Position numbers and translations under genes: made by a program
Notes under the pieces: generated by a model
What the model saw: the letters and a program-made list of their open reading frames with translations, nothing else
Database searches by the model: none
What the model was told of the DNA's origin: nothing
NCBI GenBank assembly: GCA_021811925.1
Contig: JAKAPY010000081.1
Coordinates: 1 to 7,482, forward strand
Length of the DNA stretch: 7,482 nucleotides
Reading direction: 5' to 3'
Source of the DNA: Thermoplasmata archaeon
GTDB taxonomy: Archaea; Thermoplasmatota; Thermoplasmata; Sysuiplasmatales; Sysuiplasmataceae
Shown: piece by piece, positions 1-5,543 of the stretch
How positions within the stretch are numbered: the first letter of the stretch is position 1
Layout: each line of letters begins with the position of its first letter

Positions 1-461
1 TCCTTCTCCTCAGATATTGCGCCGCATGAAACGCACTTTATGTCCCACTCAACATAATCCTTGATCGGCGGGAGGTAAAGCGAGGTGAATTCTATGCCCG
101 CTGCCTCTGCTATGTTCTGCATCGAATAGTCTTCGGTGACAAGAACCGCGCGAAGTTCGCGTGCAAGCGAGAGCACCTCAATGTCCGTGGGCGACAGCCT
201 TGCTATGTCACCCGTCTGCTCCGCTTTCCTCTTTATCCAGTCCACATTCTCCCTGCCAGGCTCAACAATTCTGAGCCTGGTCTGGACAAACAGTTCCGCC
301 CTTTCCGTTCTGTAGACCCTTTTGAGTTCCCTTATGACCATCGGCGTGGAGTACAGTATATTTTCCGCCGGGTAGTCAGTGGCGCTGTATATCGCGCTTG
401 TGTCCAGGACATACGCCACCGGAGTTCCCGAATTCTTCCTGCCGCTTCCCGGTTCGCTCAT
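1..461 (-). CDS. nob1: rRNA maturation endonuclease Nob1 (partial, 3' end beyond window)
   Basis: Nob1 is the PIN-domain endonuclease that makes the final cut at the 3' end of small-subunit rRNA in archaea and eukaryotes. I translated 153 residues by hand before the window edge. The PIN core starts at VAYVLDTSAIY, with acidic residues at D20, E45 (VIREL), D93 (LSPTDIEVLSLA) and D111 (VTEDYSMQN); these fit the family's metal-binding active site. The first knuckle of the zinc ribbon follows (C143-V-S-C146), and the rest of the ribbon is cut off. The ATG at 461 is chosen because it overlaps the stop of the SHMT gene as ATGA, which suggests translational coupling. A GTG 14 codons further in, directly before the core, is the alternative. 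No Shine-Dalgarno sequence is visible upstream. The order PIN then zinc ribbon separates Nob1 from toxin-type PIN proteins. Confidence 0.93.
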   Translation of the reverse strand, partial: MSEPGSGRKNSGTPVAYVLDTSAIYSATDYPAENILYSTPMVIRELKRVYRTERAELFVQTRLRIVEPGRENVDWIKRKAEQTGDIARLSPTDIEVLSLARELRAVLVTEDYSMQNIAEAAGIEFTSLYLPPIKDYVEWDIKCVSCGAISEEK

Positions 462-1660
462 GTGTAGTGCAGCTTGAATCGCTTTCTGAGCTTATTTGCC
501 TTGCTTTTCACATTCATTCCCTTCAGCGCCTCAATGACAAGGGAGGCAACCTCCCCCATCTCCCTGTCCCCCATCCCAAGCCTGGAGACCTCGGAGGTGC
601 CAAGCCTTCCTGTGGTGTCTGTCACTATGTCATCCCTTCCAAGTCTCTCGGACATGCCCCCGAATGTGAAGCCCAGTCCCCCAAGGCTCGTTTCGTCCAG
701 GAGAAGCTGGTGCGATCTCGAGTATCCCAGCTCACCGAACCTGCATTCCAGTCCTGAGGAGGTAAGGTGCCGTCCGAGAGATGAGCTGTTGGACTGTATC
801 CTGGTGGCATACCTGGGGCCGTGCTTCTTCATCTCGTACAGGGCCTGTGCGACACCCGCTATCCTGTTCCAGTGCGCATTGTCTATAATCCTCCAGGTGG
901 TGTTGCGCGTGAATTCCCTCCAGATGCCGTCATCCGGTGTGATGAACAGTCCTCCCTGCGGTCCCGGAAGGCTCTTGTGTGTGCTCCCGACAACTATGTC
1001 CACTCCCTCTGCAACCGGGTCCTGGAATCTTCCGCCCGTCACCAGTCCCATTACATGCGATGCGTCATATGCAAGGAGGGAACCGGAGTCTGTGCATGCA
1101 TCGTGTATCGCCTTCATGTCATAGGGGAAGAGTATGAAACTCTGCCCTAGAATCACCAGCCGCGGCCTGCGTGCACGTATGGCCGTGGCCGCTGCCTCTG
1201 CATCCAGGTTCCATTTCCGCCTGTTGAATGGGAGTGCCTCGAATTTCAGTGAAAATATGTCTGGAATGTATCCTTCGCCATACCCGTCGTACCCGCCGTC
1301 GGAGGAGGCAACGGCCATTATGGTGTCCCCCTTCCTGCATGTGCTGGCAATCATGAGCAGGGAGGCTATGTGGCCAGAAAGGGGCTTGAGCGATGCATGT
1401 GCACCGTGAAACAGTGAGGATGCAGTTTCCTCCCCGAACGACTCGACTTCGTCCATGTACCGTGTGCCGCCGTAGCTGTTTGCCGCCCCCGAATTGGATA
1501 TGAATTCATTGCTGCGGAGCGTGTATCGCCCTGCCATGTCACTTGAAAGCACTGACCTGACAGCGCTGCTCAGTATGTTTTCAGACGGCTGGAGGTTTAT
1601 GCACTGCGTACCCCTCCACAAATCATGCGCCCTTACGTAGCCTTCTATCTTGGAGGGCAT
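458..1660 (-). CDS. glyA: Archaeal-type serine hydroxymethyltransferase (PLP fold type I)
   Basis: SHMT interconverts serine and glycine while moving a one-carbon unit to or from a tetrahydropterin. The 400-residue protein has the family landmarks in order: PSEN (25-28, catalytic Glu27), YGGTRYMDEVE (63-73), PLSGH (93-97), YDASHVMGL (198-206, Asp199 for the pyridine nitrogen), STHKSLPGPQGG (226-237, PLP-binding Lys229), and GRLGTSEVSRLGM (351-363, carboxylate-binding Arg352). From memory, LVILGQSFILFP and the STHK.-GPQGG form resemble methanogen SHMTs, which use a methanopterin-type carrier; which carrier is used here cannot be read from sequence. The usual His-rich loop (GGH-x-S/T-HG) reads SSDGGYDGYG (119-128), so the position of the ring-stacking His appears to be Tyr124. 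The gene begins 9 bp after the small coiled-coil gene, has no clear Shine-Dalgarno, and overlaps nob1 by ATGA. The C-terminus is basic (KSKANKLRKRFK). Confidence 0.85.
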   Translation of the reverse strand: MPSKIEGYVRAHDLWRGTQCINLQPSENILSSAVRSVLSSDMAGRYTLRSNEFISNSGAANSYGGTRYMDEVESFGEETASSLFHGAHASLKPLSGHIASLLMIASTCRKGDTIMAVASSDGGYDGYGEGYIPDIFSLKFEALPFNRRKWNLDAEAAATAIRARRPRLVILGQSFILFPYDMKAIHDACTDSGSLLAYDASHVMGLVTGGRFQDPVAEGVDIVVGSTHKSLPGPQGGLFITPDDGIWREFTRNTTWRIIDNAHWNRIAGVAQALYEMKKHGPRYATRIQSNSSSLGRHLTSSGLECRFGELGYSRSHQLLLDETSLGGLGFTFGGMSERLGRDDIVTDTTGRLGTSEVSRLGMGDREMGEVASLVIEALKGMNVKSKANKLRKRFKLHYT

Positions 1661-1669
1661 GAAAACACT

Positions 1670-1882
1670 TCAGTTGTTGGGCCCGTATCTCTCCTCGAAT
1701 TCAGGGAACTGGACGCCTGGATATTCCTCTTCCTCGTCTGTATCGATGACCATATTGAGAAGCATGTTTACGATTTCTTTCATTTCTCTAATCTCTCCCC
1801 GCAGAGACTCTATCTCTTTCTGGAGCCGCTCATCTTCTTTCTTACCCACTGGCTTCTTCCCGTTAACTTTGCTGCTGGGCAT
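1670..1882 (-). CDS. Small acidic coiled-coil protein of unknown function
   Basis: I do not recognise this 70-residue protein. It has a short basic N-terminus (KVNGKKPVGKK), then a helix from about residue 16 to 47 with coiled-coil-like spacing of hydrophobic residues (LQKEIESLRGEIREMKEIV, then NMLLNMVID), an acidic run (DTDEEEE, 48-53) and an aromatic/proline tail (YPGVQFPEFEERYGPNN). No signal peptide or membrane segment is visible. It is probably real. It lies 9 bp upstream of the SHMT gene on the same strand, a TATA-like box sits about 40 bases before its ATG, and its composition has the order expected of a protein. The coiled coil suggests an oligomer or a small adaptor; that is inference only. 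Confidence 0.7.
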   Translation of the reverse strand: MPSSKVNGKKPVGKKEDERLQKEIESLRGEIREMKEIVNMLLNMVIDTDEEEEYPGVQFPEFEERYGPNN

Positions 1883-1915
1883 CTGAGATGCGTCCTCGTC
1901 TCCACTTTAACGCGC

Positions 1916-1927
1916 TAAGCTTTTAAC
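1916..1927 (-). promoter_or_regulatory. Candidate TATA box for the coiled-coil/SHMT/Nob1 operon
   Basis: On the minus strand the 80-bp gap after csl4 contains GTTAAAAGCTTA. Its centre is about 41 bases before the ATG at 1882. Archaeal initiation usually falls about 25 bases past the TATA centre, which would leave a leader of roughly 15 bases. It suggests the downstream three genes can be transcribed apart from the METTL5/csl4 pair. No oligo-T terminator for csl4 is visible, so read-through is also possible. Confidence 0.45.
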
Positions 1928-1962
1928 TCTTTGTGTTTCCACGGCCACTACTCTGCCAGCCA

Positions 1963-2523
1963 TCACACAGCAGGCAGGCCGCCGTAATCATCCGCGACCT
2001 TGCGCTTCTCGTATCTCTCGCATTCCTCACAGTACAGTGATTTGTCCTTGAGTTTGAGCACCGATCTGCACCTTCCGCAGTGCGCAAGCACGACCCCGAA
2101 ATGGCCGTTCACGGTTGTCAGCTGCGTTGATGGCTGCGACTGGATAACTTCTGCCCTTATGACATCACCAACTCTAACTGCCGAACCAACTGTCTCCACA
2201 TACTGGGATGATATGCTCGAGACATGCAGGGTAGCCTCCGAGTCGCCCGTAATCTGCCTCGTCGCACCCTCGATTGAGAGTATGTCGCATATGGCCATCG
2301 AGCTCTTGACGTCGGTCACGGCGGCAAGTACCCTGTCCTTCTTCTTGGGCTCGGTTATTGGATTCCTCGGTGTGACCGATGCACTGTGGTTCTTCGTGTC
2401 AAGGGCAAGTTTTCCGGCCTCGGATGCAATTATCTTGCCGTCCGACTCGTAGGTTCCCTTCCCTGGGACATATTCCTCCGCGATTGCCACAATCTCTCCG
2501 GGGACTACAAACTTCTCTGCCAT
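1963..2523 (-). CDS. csl4: Exosome complex RNA-binding subunit Csl4
   Basis: Csl4 is one of the two types of RNA-binding cap subunit on the archaeal exosome, the 3'-5' RNA-degrading and tailing ring of Rrp41/Rrp42. The 186-residue length is typical. It shows the N-terminal domain beginning VVPGEIVAIAEEYVPGKGTY (residues 6-25), an S1-type RNA-binding domain at about 60-135 (DRVLAAVTDVKSSMAICDI, HVSSIS, VRVGDVIRAEVI), and a C-terminal zinc ribbon with CGRC (149-152) and CEEC (165-168). The ribbon is the part through which DnaG is reported to contact archaeal Csl4. The gene starts 12 bp after the METTL5-like gene, with a purine-rich AGGAAAGGA just before the ATG as a possible weak ribosome binding site. 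This suggests co-transcription with the methylase. Confidence 0.95.
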   Translation of the reverse strand: MAEKFVVPGEIVAIAEEYVPGKGTYESDGKIIASEAGKLALDTKNHSASVTPRNPITEPKKKDRVLAAVTDVKSSMAICDILSIEGATRQITGDSEATLHVSSISSQYVETVGSAVRVGDVIRAEVIQSQPSTQLTTVNGHFGVVLAHCGRCRSVLKLKDKSLYCEECERYEKRKVADDYGGLPAV

Positions 2524-2535
2524 ATTCCTTTCCTG

Positions 2536-3156
2536 TTAACCTTGTATCTTCACTACCTTAAAAAGGATTAGCTCGAATCCCTTCTTTTCCTTCGTGTGGA
2601 AATGAAACATCCGGGGCATCTCGTATATGAACGCCTTCTCAAATTCCACCCTTGCACCAAGCTCCTCAAACTTCTCCTTGAGGAACTCCCTGGTCCGTCC
2701 CAGGTGGATAGTGTAAACCGTGTCGCCTATCTCAAGCGCCTTTCTTATGAAGGGGAGGTCTGCATTGCGCCTCTGTGAACCGAATGGCGGATTCTGGAAT
2801 ACGGTGTCGTATCGGCCCTTGACATCCTCCACTTCGGCCACTTCGAAGAGTGTTTTTGAAAGCCTCTCAGCCGGGAGCATCCGGAGAGCGTTTCCGGTTG
2901 CCAGCTCTATGGAGCGTGCATCGGAGTCAAAACCTGCCGCAGATGTCGCACCCATGACCATTGCGGCAATGGCGAAGGTACCTATGCCGCATCCAAGGTC
3001 GGCAACCCTCCTGTTTTCAACGTCACCCCTCATCGTGGCGTCATAGACAATCGAGGCGGCTATGCTTGGCGGGGTAAAGTACTGTTCATTCTGCACGGAA
3101 GGCGAACTGAGCCTCTGCAGCCCTTCCAGCTTTTTCTCCAGTTCTTTCAGTTTCAT
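2536..3156 (-). CDS. METTL5-family RNA N6-adenine methyltransferase
   Basis: This is a SAM-dependent Rossmann-fold methyltransferase of the archaeal COG2263/METTL5 type, 206 residues. The family hallmark EQYFTPPSIAASI lies at 24-36, the SAM-binding loop ADLGCGIG at 52-59, an acidic residue at the end of the next strand in GFDSDA (75-80), and the catalytic NPPFG at 122-126 with GSQRRNADLPFI following. The NPPF motif indicates methylation of an exocyclic amino group. Human METTL5 makes m6A in 18S rRNA with TRMT112, so a small-subunit rRNA target is the likely role here; that target is inference. The C-terminal FHFHTKEKKGFELILFKVV fits the family. It is the first gene of the minus-strand block, with a TATA-like box about 39 bases before the ATG and csl4 12 bp downstream. 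In its context it fits an RNA-processing role. Confidence 0.88.
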   Translation of the reverse strand: MKLKELEKKLEGLQRLSSPSVQNEQYFTPPSIAASIVYDATMRGDVENRRVADLGCGIGTFAIAAMVMGATSAAGFDSDARSIELATGNALRMLPAERLSKTLFEVAEVEDVKGRYDTVFQNPPFGSQRRNADLPFIRKALEIGDTVYTIHLGRTREFLKEKFEELGARVEFEKAFIYEMPRMFHFHTKEKKGFELILFKVVKIQG

Positions 3157-3190
3157 TGAAGCATGCCTTCAGCCGATTGTCGGTTCGAGA

Positions 3191-3198
3191 CTTATAGT
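3191..3198 (-). promoter_or_regulatory. Candidate TATA box for the METTL5-like/csl4 operon
   Basis: The minus strand reads ACTATAAG, centred about 39 bases before the ATG at 3156, in the divergent gap between the methylase and the MBL gene. Initiation about 25 bases downstream would give a leader of roughly 14 bases. An ATG just upstream (ATGCTTCAATGA) is out of frame and closes at once, so it is not the start. Confidence 0.45.
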
Positions 3199-3245
3199 AT
3201 GTCCATTGCCTGTTGAAACGAGGGTGAGCATCCAACTTTACCGAA

Positions 3246-3256
3246 GATTATTAAAC
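3246..3256 (+). promoter_or_regulatory. TATA box for the MBL gene, probable leaderless mRNA
   Basis: GATTATTAAAC is centred about 27 bases before the ATG at 3278, preceded by CCGAA, which could serve as a TFB-recognition element. This spacing places the expected transcript start on or next to that ATG. It also rules out the in-frame ATG at 3257, which directly abuts the box. No Shine-Dalgarno is present, as expected for a leaderless transcript. Confidence 0.6.
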
Positions 3257-3277
3257 ATGCGGCGCTTAGTTGCAATT

Positions 3278-3994
3278 ATGCAAGAAGTGCTTCCTGGCGT
3301 CTACATGATTGACAAGTATTCGCTGAAGTCCTTTGGAAATTCCGGTTATTTTGTAAAGCACGAGAAGGGCAACATACTCGTGGATGCGCCCGAGTTGAAA
3401 GAAAGTGATGCGGACTTCATAGGCAAGAACGGGGGCCTGGCATATATTTTTATAACTCACATCAGGGCTTTTGGAGACGCCTGCCGCATTAAGGGCGCCT
3501 TCAATGCAAAGCTCGCCATTCATGAGGAGGACGCTAAACTAGTCAAGGGATGTGCGCCCGACATAACATTCAAGGATGTTTACAGCCTCTACAGCGATGT
3601 CACGCTGATTCCAACAATCGGTTACTCTCCGGGTTCATCAAGCATGCTGCTTGCGAGGAATGGCGGTGCACTGTTCTGCGGCGACTTGTTCTGGATAGGA
3701 AACAGGGACAGGTACAGCTCGGAGCTGATGAGCTGGCCAACGGAGGAAGACAAGAAGACATGGTTCCAGGCAGACGACCTTGTTCTCAACATCAATCTAA
3801 TGGATGCAGATATAGCAGCCATGACTTCAAGTGCGCAGAAGCTCATGAATTACGATTTTGAATCACTTCTCATGTCCCACCCGCATTATCCCCCGAGGGG
3901 AAGGGGGATTGTTGCAAGCGGCGCCAAGAAGATGGTGGAGAAGACGCTGCAGGAAAAGAAGGTAACCCAGTTCACCGACTGGCGAAGGGAATAA
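3278..3994 (+). CDS. Metallo-beta-lactamase-fold protein with degenerate metal site
   Basis: The 238-residue protein has the MBL-fold outline: VLPGVYMID (4-12), NSGYFVKHEKGNILVDAP (21-38), a TH strand end (60-61), SPGSSSMLL (117-125), the GDLFW strand (135-139) and a late SHPHYPPRG (200-208). The canonical THxHxDH motif reads THIRAFGDA (60-68), so the second His is Arg63 and the DH pair is missing or shifted to DA. The GHTPGS motif reads GYSPGS, with Tyr116 replacing a metal-binding His. Asp136 and a His at 201 or 203 remain. Some MBL relatives carry a THRDDVADH-like motif here, and this may be an eroded member (recalled, not searched). Catalysis with two metals is unlikely; a structural or binding role, or one-metal chemistry, is possible. 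The start at 3278 rests on the TATA position; an open frame extends upstream to 3062 but lies over the methylase gene. It ends in tandem TAA codons. Confidence 0.85.
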   Translation: MQEVLPGVYMIDKYSLKSFGNSGYFVKHEKGNILVDAPELKESDADFIGKNGGLAYIFITHIRAFGDACRIKGAFNAKLAIHEEDAKLVKGCAPDITFKDVYSLYSDVTLIPTIGYSPGSSSMLLARNGGALFCGDLFWIGNRDRYSSELMSWPTEEDKKTWFQADDLVLNINLMDADIAAMTSSAQKLMNYDFESLLMSHPHYPPRGRGIVASGAKKMVEKTLQEKKVTQFTDWRRE

Positions 3995-4003
3995 TAACCC
4001 CCT

Positions 4004-4013
4004 CGATTTATCA
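4004..4013 (+). promoter_or_regulatory. Possible TATA box for tRNA-Val
   Basis: CGATTTATCA lies about 21 bases upstream (centre to first base) of the mature tRNA 5' end at 4030, in the 35-bp gap after the MBL gene. It is the only A/T-rich element in the gap. The match is weak, and the tRNA could also be read from upstream and processed. Confidence 0.35.
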
Positions 4014-4029
4014 CACAACGTCATCCCTT

Positions 4030-4102
4030 GGGCTCATGGTCTAGCGGTTATGACGTCGCTCTCACACAGCGGAGGTCCCCGGTTCAAATCCGGGTGAGCC
4101 CA
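4030..4102 (+). tRNA. tRNA-Val (anticodon CAC)
   Basis: The 73 bases fold as a full cloverleaf by hand. The acceptor GGGCTCA (4030-4036) pairs with TGAGCCC (4095-4101), leaving discriminator A at 4102. The D arm runs from GTC to GAC with loop TAGCGGTTAT. The anticodon stem TCGCT/AGCGG has one T-G wobble and loop CTCACAC, giving anticodon CAC at 4063-4065, which reads the valine codon GTG. The variable loop is AGGTC, and the T arm is CCCGG-TTCAAAT-CCGGG. There is no intron, and CCA is not encoded (the sequence continues ACTTTT), so CCA must be added after transcription. Confidence 0.97.
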
Positions 4103-4107
4103 CTTTT
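4103..4107 (+). terminator. Oligo-T terminator after tRNA-Val
   Basis: CTTTT directly follows the discriminator base. Short T-runs without a hairpin are the usual archaeal termination signal, and this one fits the end of the tRNA transcript. With only four Ts, the evidence is modest. Confidence 0.4.
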
Positions 4108-4203
4108 CCGGAGCACTGCTTTACACTTCCCCATGCGGGCATCGAAACCGTCCAGTGGGCCTGAGCAGAATGTCACCGCATCCCTGGCCTTCCAGCAACG
4201 ATG

Positions 4204-4212
4204 TTAAATAAT
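4204..4212 (+). promoter_or_regulatory. TATA box for prpD, probable leaderless mRNA
   Basis: TTAAATAAT is centred about 25-26 bases before the prpD ATG at 4233, which would put the transcript start at or beside that codon. The ATGs at 4222 and 4228 share one frame that meets a TGA at 4234, overlapping the prpD start, and they would lie upstream of the transcript start. The gap 4103-4232 otherwise shows no gene or clear hairpin. Confidence 0.6.
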
Positions 4213-4232
4213 CACCCCAGCATGCAAATGCC

Positions 4233-5543
4233 ATGACCTTCGAAAGTTCCATTTCCGAGTTTGTGGAGCGTTCGGAATTCGACGACATGAGCGATGAAGT
4301 TTTGCACGAGGTAAAGCGGCGAGTCATAGACTCGATCGGTGTCGCCCTTTCTTCCCGGAACTCACCACCTGCCAGGGCAACAAGGAAATTCCTTCCAAGC
4401 TATCCGGGAGGATATCTTCTCATTGGCGGGGGGCGGGCATCTCCGGACATTGCCTCATTCTACAACACACTGCTGATAAGGTACCTTGACTTCAACGACA
4501 CTTACCTGTCTCTCGAACCGCTGCACCCGAGCGACATGATCGGCGCCCTCCTTTCAGTGGGCTCGAAAGCAGGCAGCAACTGCAAGGACATGCTGCTAGC
4601 CATTGCAGTGGGATATGAGGTTGGTGCAAGGCTGTGCGATGCAGCCTCGCTACGAAGCAAGGGATATGACCATGTCAACTACCTGGAAATAGCGACCGCT
4701 GCCGCACTCTCAAAGCTGCTGCACTTCGACAGGAGGAAGACAGTGAATGCAATCTCCATGACAATTGTCCCAAACGTCGCACTGCGTGAAAGCAGGGTTG
4801 GTGAGCTATCGATGTGGAAGGGCGGTGCGGCCGCGAACTCCAGCAGAAACGCCACCTTTGCCGCTTTCGCAACCATGGGTGGATTTACCGCCCCTCCCAG
4901 GCCAATAAGCGGGACGCTTGCATTCAAGAAAATAGTGTGCCAGGATCTGGATGAGTCCCTCTTCAAGAGGATTGGAAAGCCGAAGGCAATACTTCGCACA
5001 TACATCAAGAAGTACCCAGTTGAGTATCATGCCCAGTCGGCAGTCGACATGTCGCTTGCTCTCAGCAGCAAGGTGAAGGGGAAGGAAATCAGGTCGGTCA
5101 GGGTTGAAACCTATGAGGCTGGCAGGACGATACTTGCCGATCCGGAGAAGTGGCATCCAAGGAACAGGGAGACAGCTGACCACAGCCTTCCTTTTGCTGT
5201 TGCAGCCTCGCTTTCAAAAGGCGATTTCTGGCTGGGGACGTACTCTCTCGCTGGAAACAGGAAGCTCGAAAAACTGATGAGTCTTGTCGAGGTAGTTGAA
5301 CGTGAAGACTTCACCAAGCAGTACGCAGAAACACTGCCCACTCGTATCACCGTCAGGACATCTGCGGGGGACTTCACTGAAGAAATGTCTGTTCCCAAGG
5401 GCCATTGGAAGAATCCAATGAGCGATGCTGAAGTCGAATCAAAGTTTGTGCGATTATCTGGAAATAAAAAACTTCTTCCAAAGCTCTGGAACATGGAGAA
5501 CATGAAGGTGATGCAGCTTGTCAAATCAACTGGCCAGGCTTGA
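4233..5543 (+). CDS. prpD: 2-Methylcitrate dehydratase (MmgE/PrpD family)
   Basis: PrpD removes water from 2-methylcitrate to give 2-methyl-cis-aconitate, the second step of propionyl-CoA breakdown by the methylcitrate cycle. The 436-residue protein is MmgE/PrpD-like throughout: VIDSIGVAL (31-39), YLDFNDTYLS (84-93) with HPSDMIGALL (98-107), a DHVNYLEIATAAALSKLL stretch (146-163), SRVGELSMWKGGAAANSSRN (187-206), GTLAFKK (227-233), YPVEYHAQSAVDMSLAL (261-277) and RETADHSLPFAVAASL (312-327). The last is a strong family landmark. MmgE/PrpD proteins vary in substrate, so the assignment leans on the overlapping prpB. The start is chosen from the leaderless promoter spacing. The last 26 bp overlap prpB and carry its ribosome binding site. 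Conversion of the product to methylisocitrate needs an aconitase outside this window. Confidence 0.92.
   Translation: MTFESSISEFVERSEFDDMSDEVLHEVKRRVIDSIGVALSSRNSPPARATRKFLPSYPGGYLLIGGGRASPDIASFYNTLLIRYLDFNDTYLSLEPLHPSDMIGALLSVGSKAGSNCKDMLLAIAVGYEVGARLCDAASLRSKGYDHVNYLEIATAAALSKLLHFDRRKTVNAISMTIVPNVALRESRVGELSMWKGGAAANSSRNATFAAFATMGGFTAPPRPISGTLAFKKIVCQDLDESLFKRIGKPKAILRTYIKKYPVEYHAQSAVDMSLALSSKVKGKEIRSVRVETYEAGRTILADPEKWHPRNRETADHSLPFAVAASLSKGDFWLGTYSLAGNRKLEKLMSLVEVVEREDFTKQYAETLPTRITVRTSAGDFTEEMSVPKGHWKNPMSDAEVESKFVRLSGNKKLLPKLWNMENMKVMQLVKSTGQA
5507..5512 (+). promoter_or_regulatory. Shine-Dalgarno site for prpB inside prpD
   Basis: GGTGAT matches the archaeal anti-Shine-Dalgarno (AUCACC in the 16S tail) and lies 5 bases before the TTG at 5518. 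An in-frame stop (TGA, 5509-5511) blocks any earlier start, and the next in-frame ATG (5584) would remove conserved sequence, so this site decides the TTG start. Confidence 0.75.

Noticed and set aside
474..1124. Long plus-strand open frame opposite the SHMT gene (216 codons)
   Set aside because: It is the antisense shadow of a clear SHMT coding sequence; the translation is Ser/Pro-rich with no recognisable domain.
2000..2452. Plus-strand open frame opposite csl4 (150 codons)
   Set aside because: The minus strand encodes an unmistakable Csl4 with S1 domain and zinc ribbon, so this frame is a by-product of its codon use.
3062..3277. Upstream extension of the MBL reading frame (72 extra residues)
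   Set aside because: It overlaps the methylase gene on the other strand, its residues look unlike any MBL N-terminus, and the TATA box at 3246-3256 places the transcript start at 3278.
4222..4236. Four-codon upstream ORF (MQMP) overlapping the prpD start
   Set aside because: It would lie upstream of the expected transcript start for a leaderless prpD mRNA, so it is probably never transcribed.
4806..5524. Minus-strand open frames opposite prpD
   Set aside because: prpD is conserved along its whole length on the plus strand, and the antisense frames lack promoters, ribosome binding sites and known motifs.
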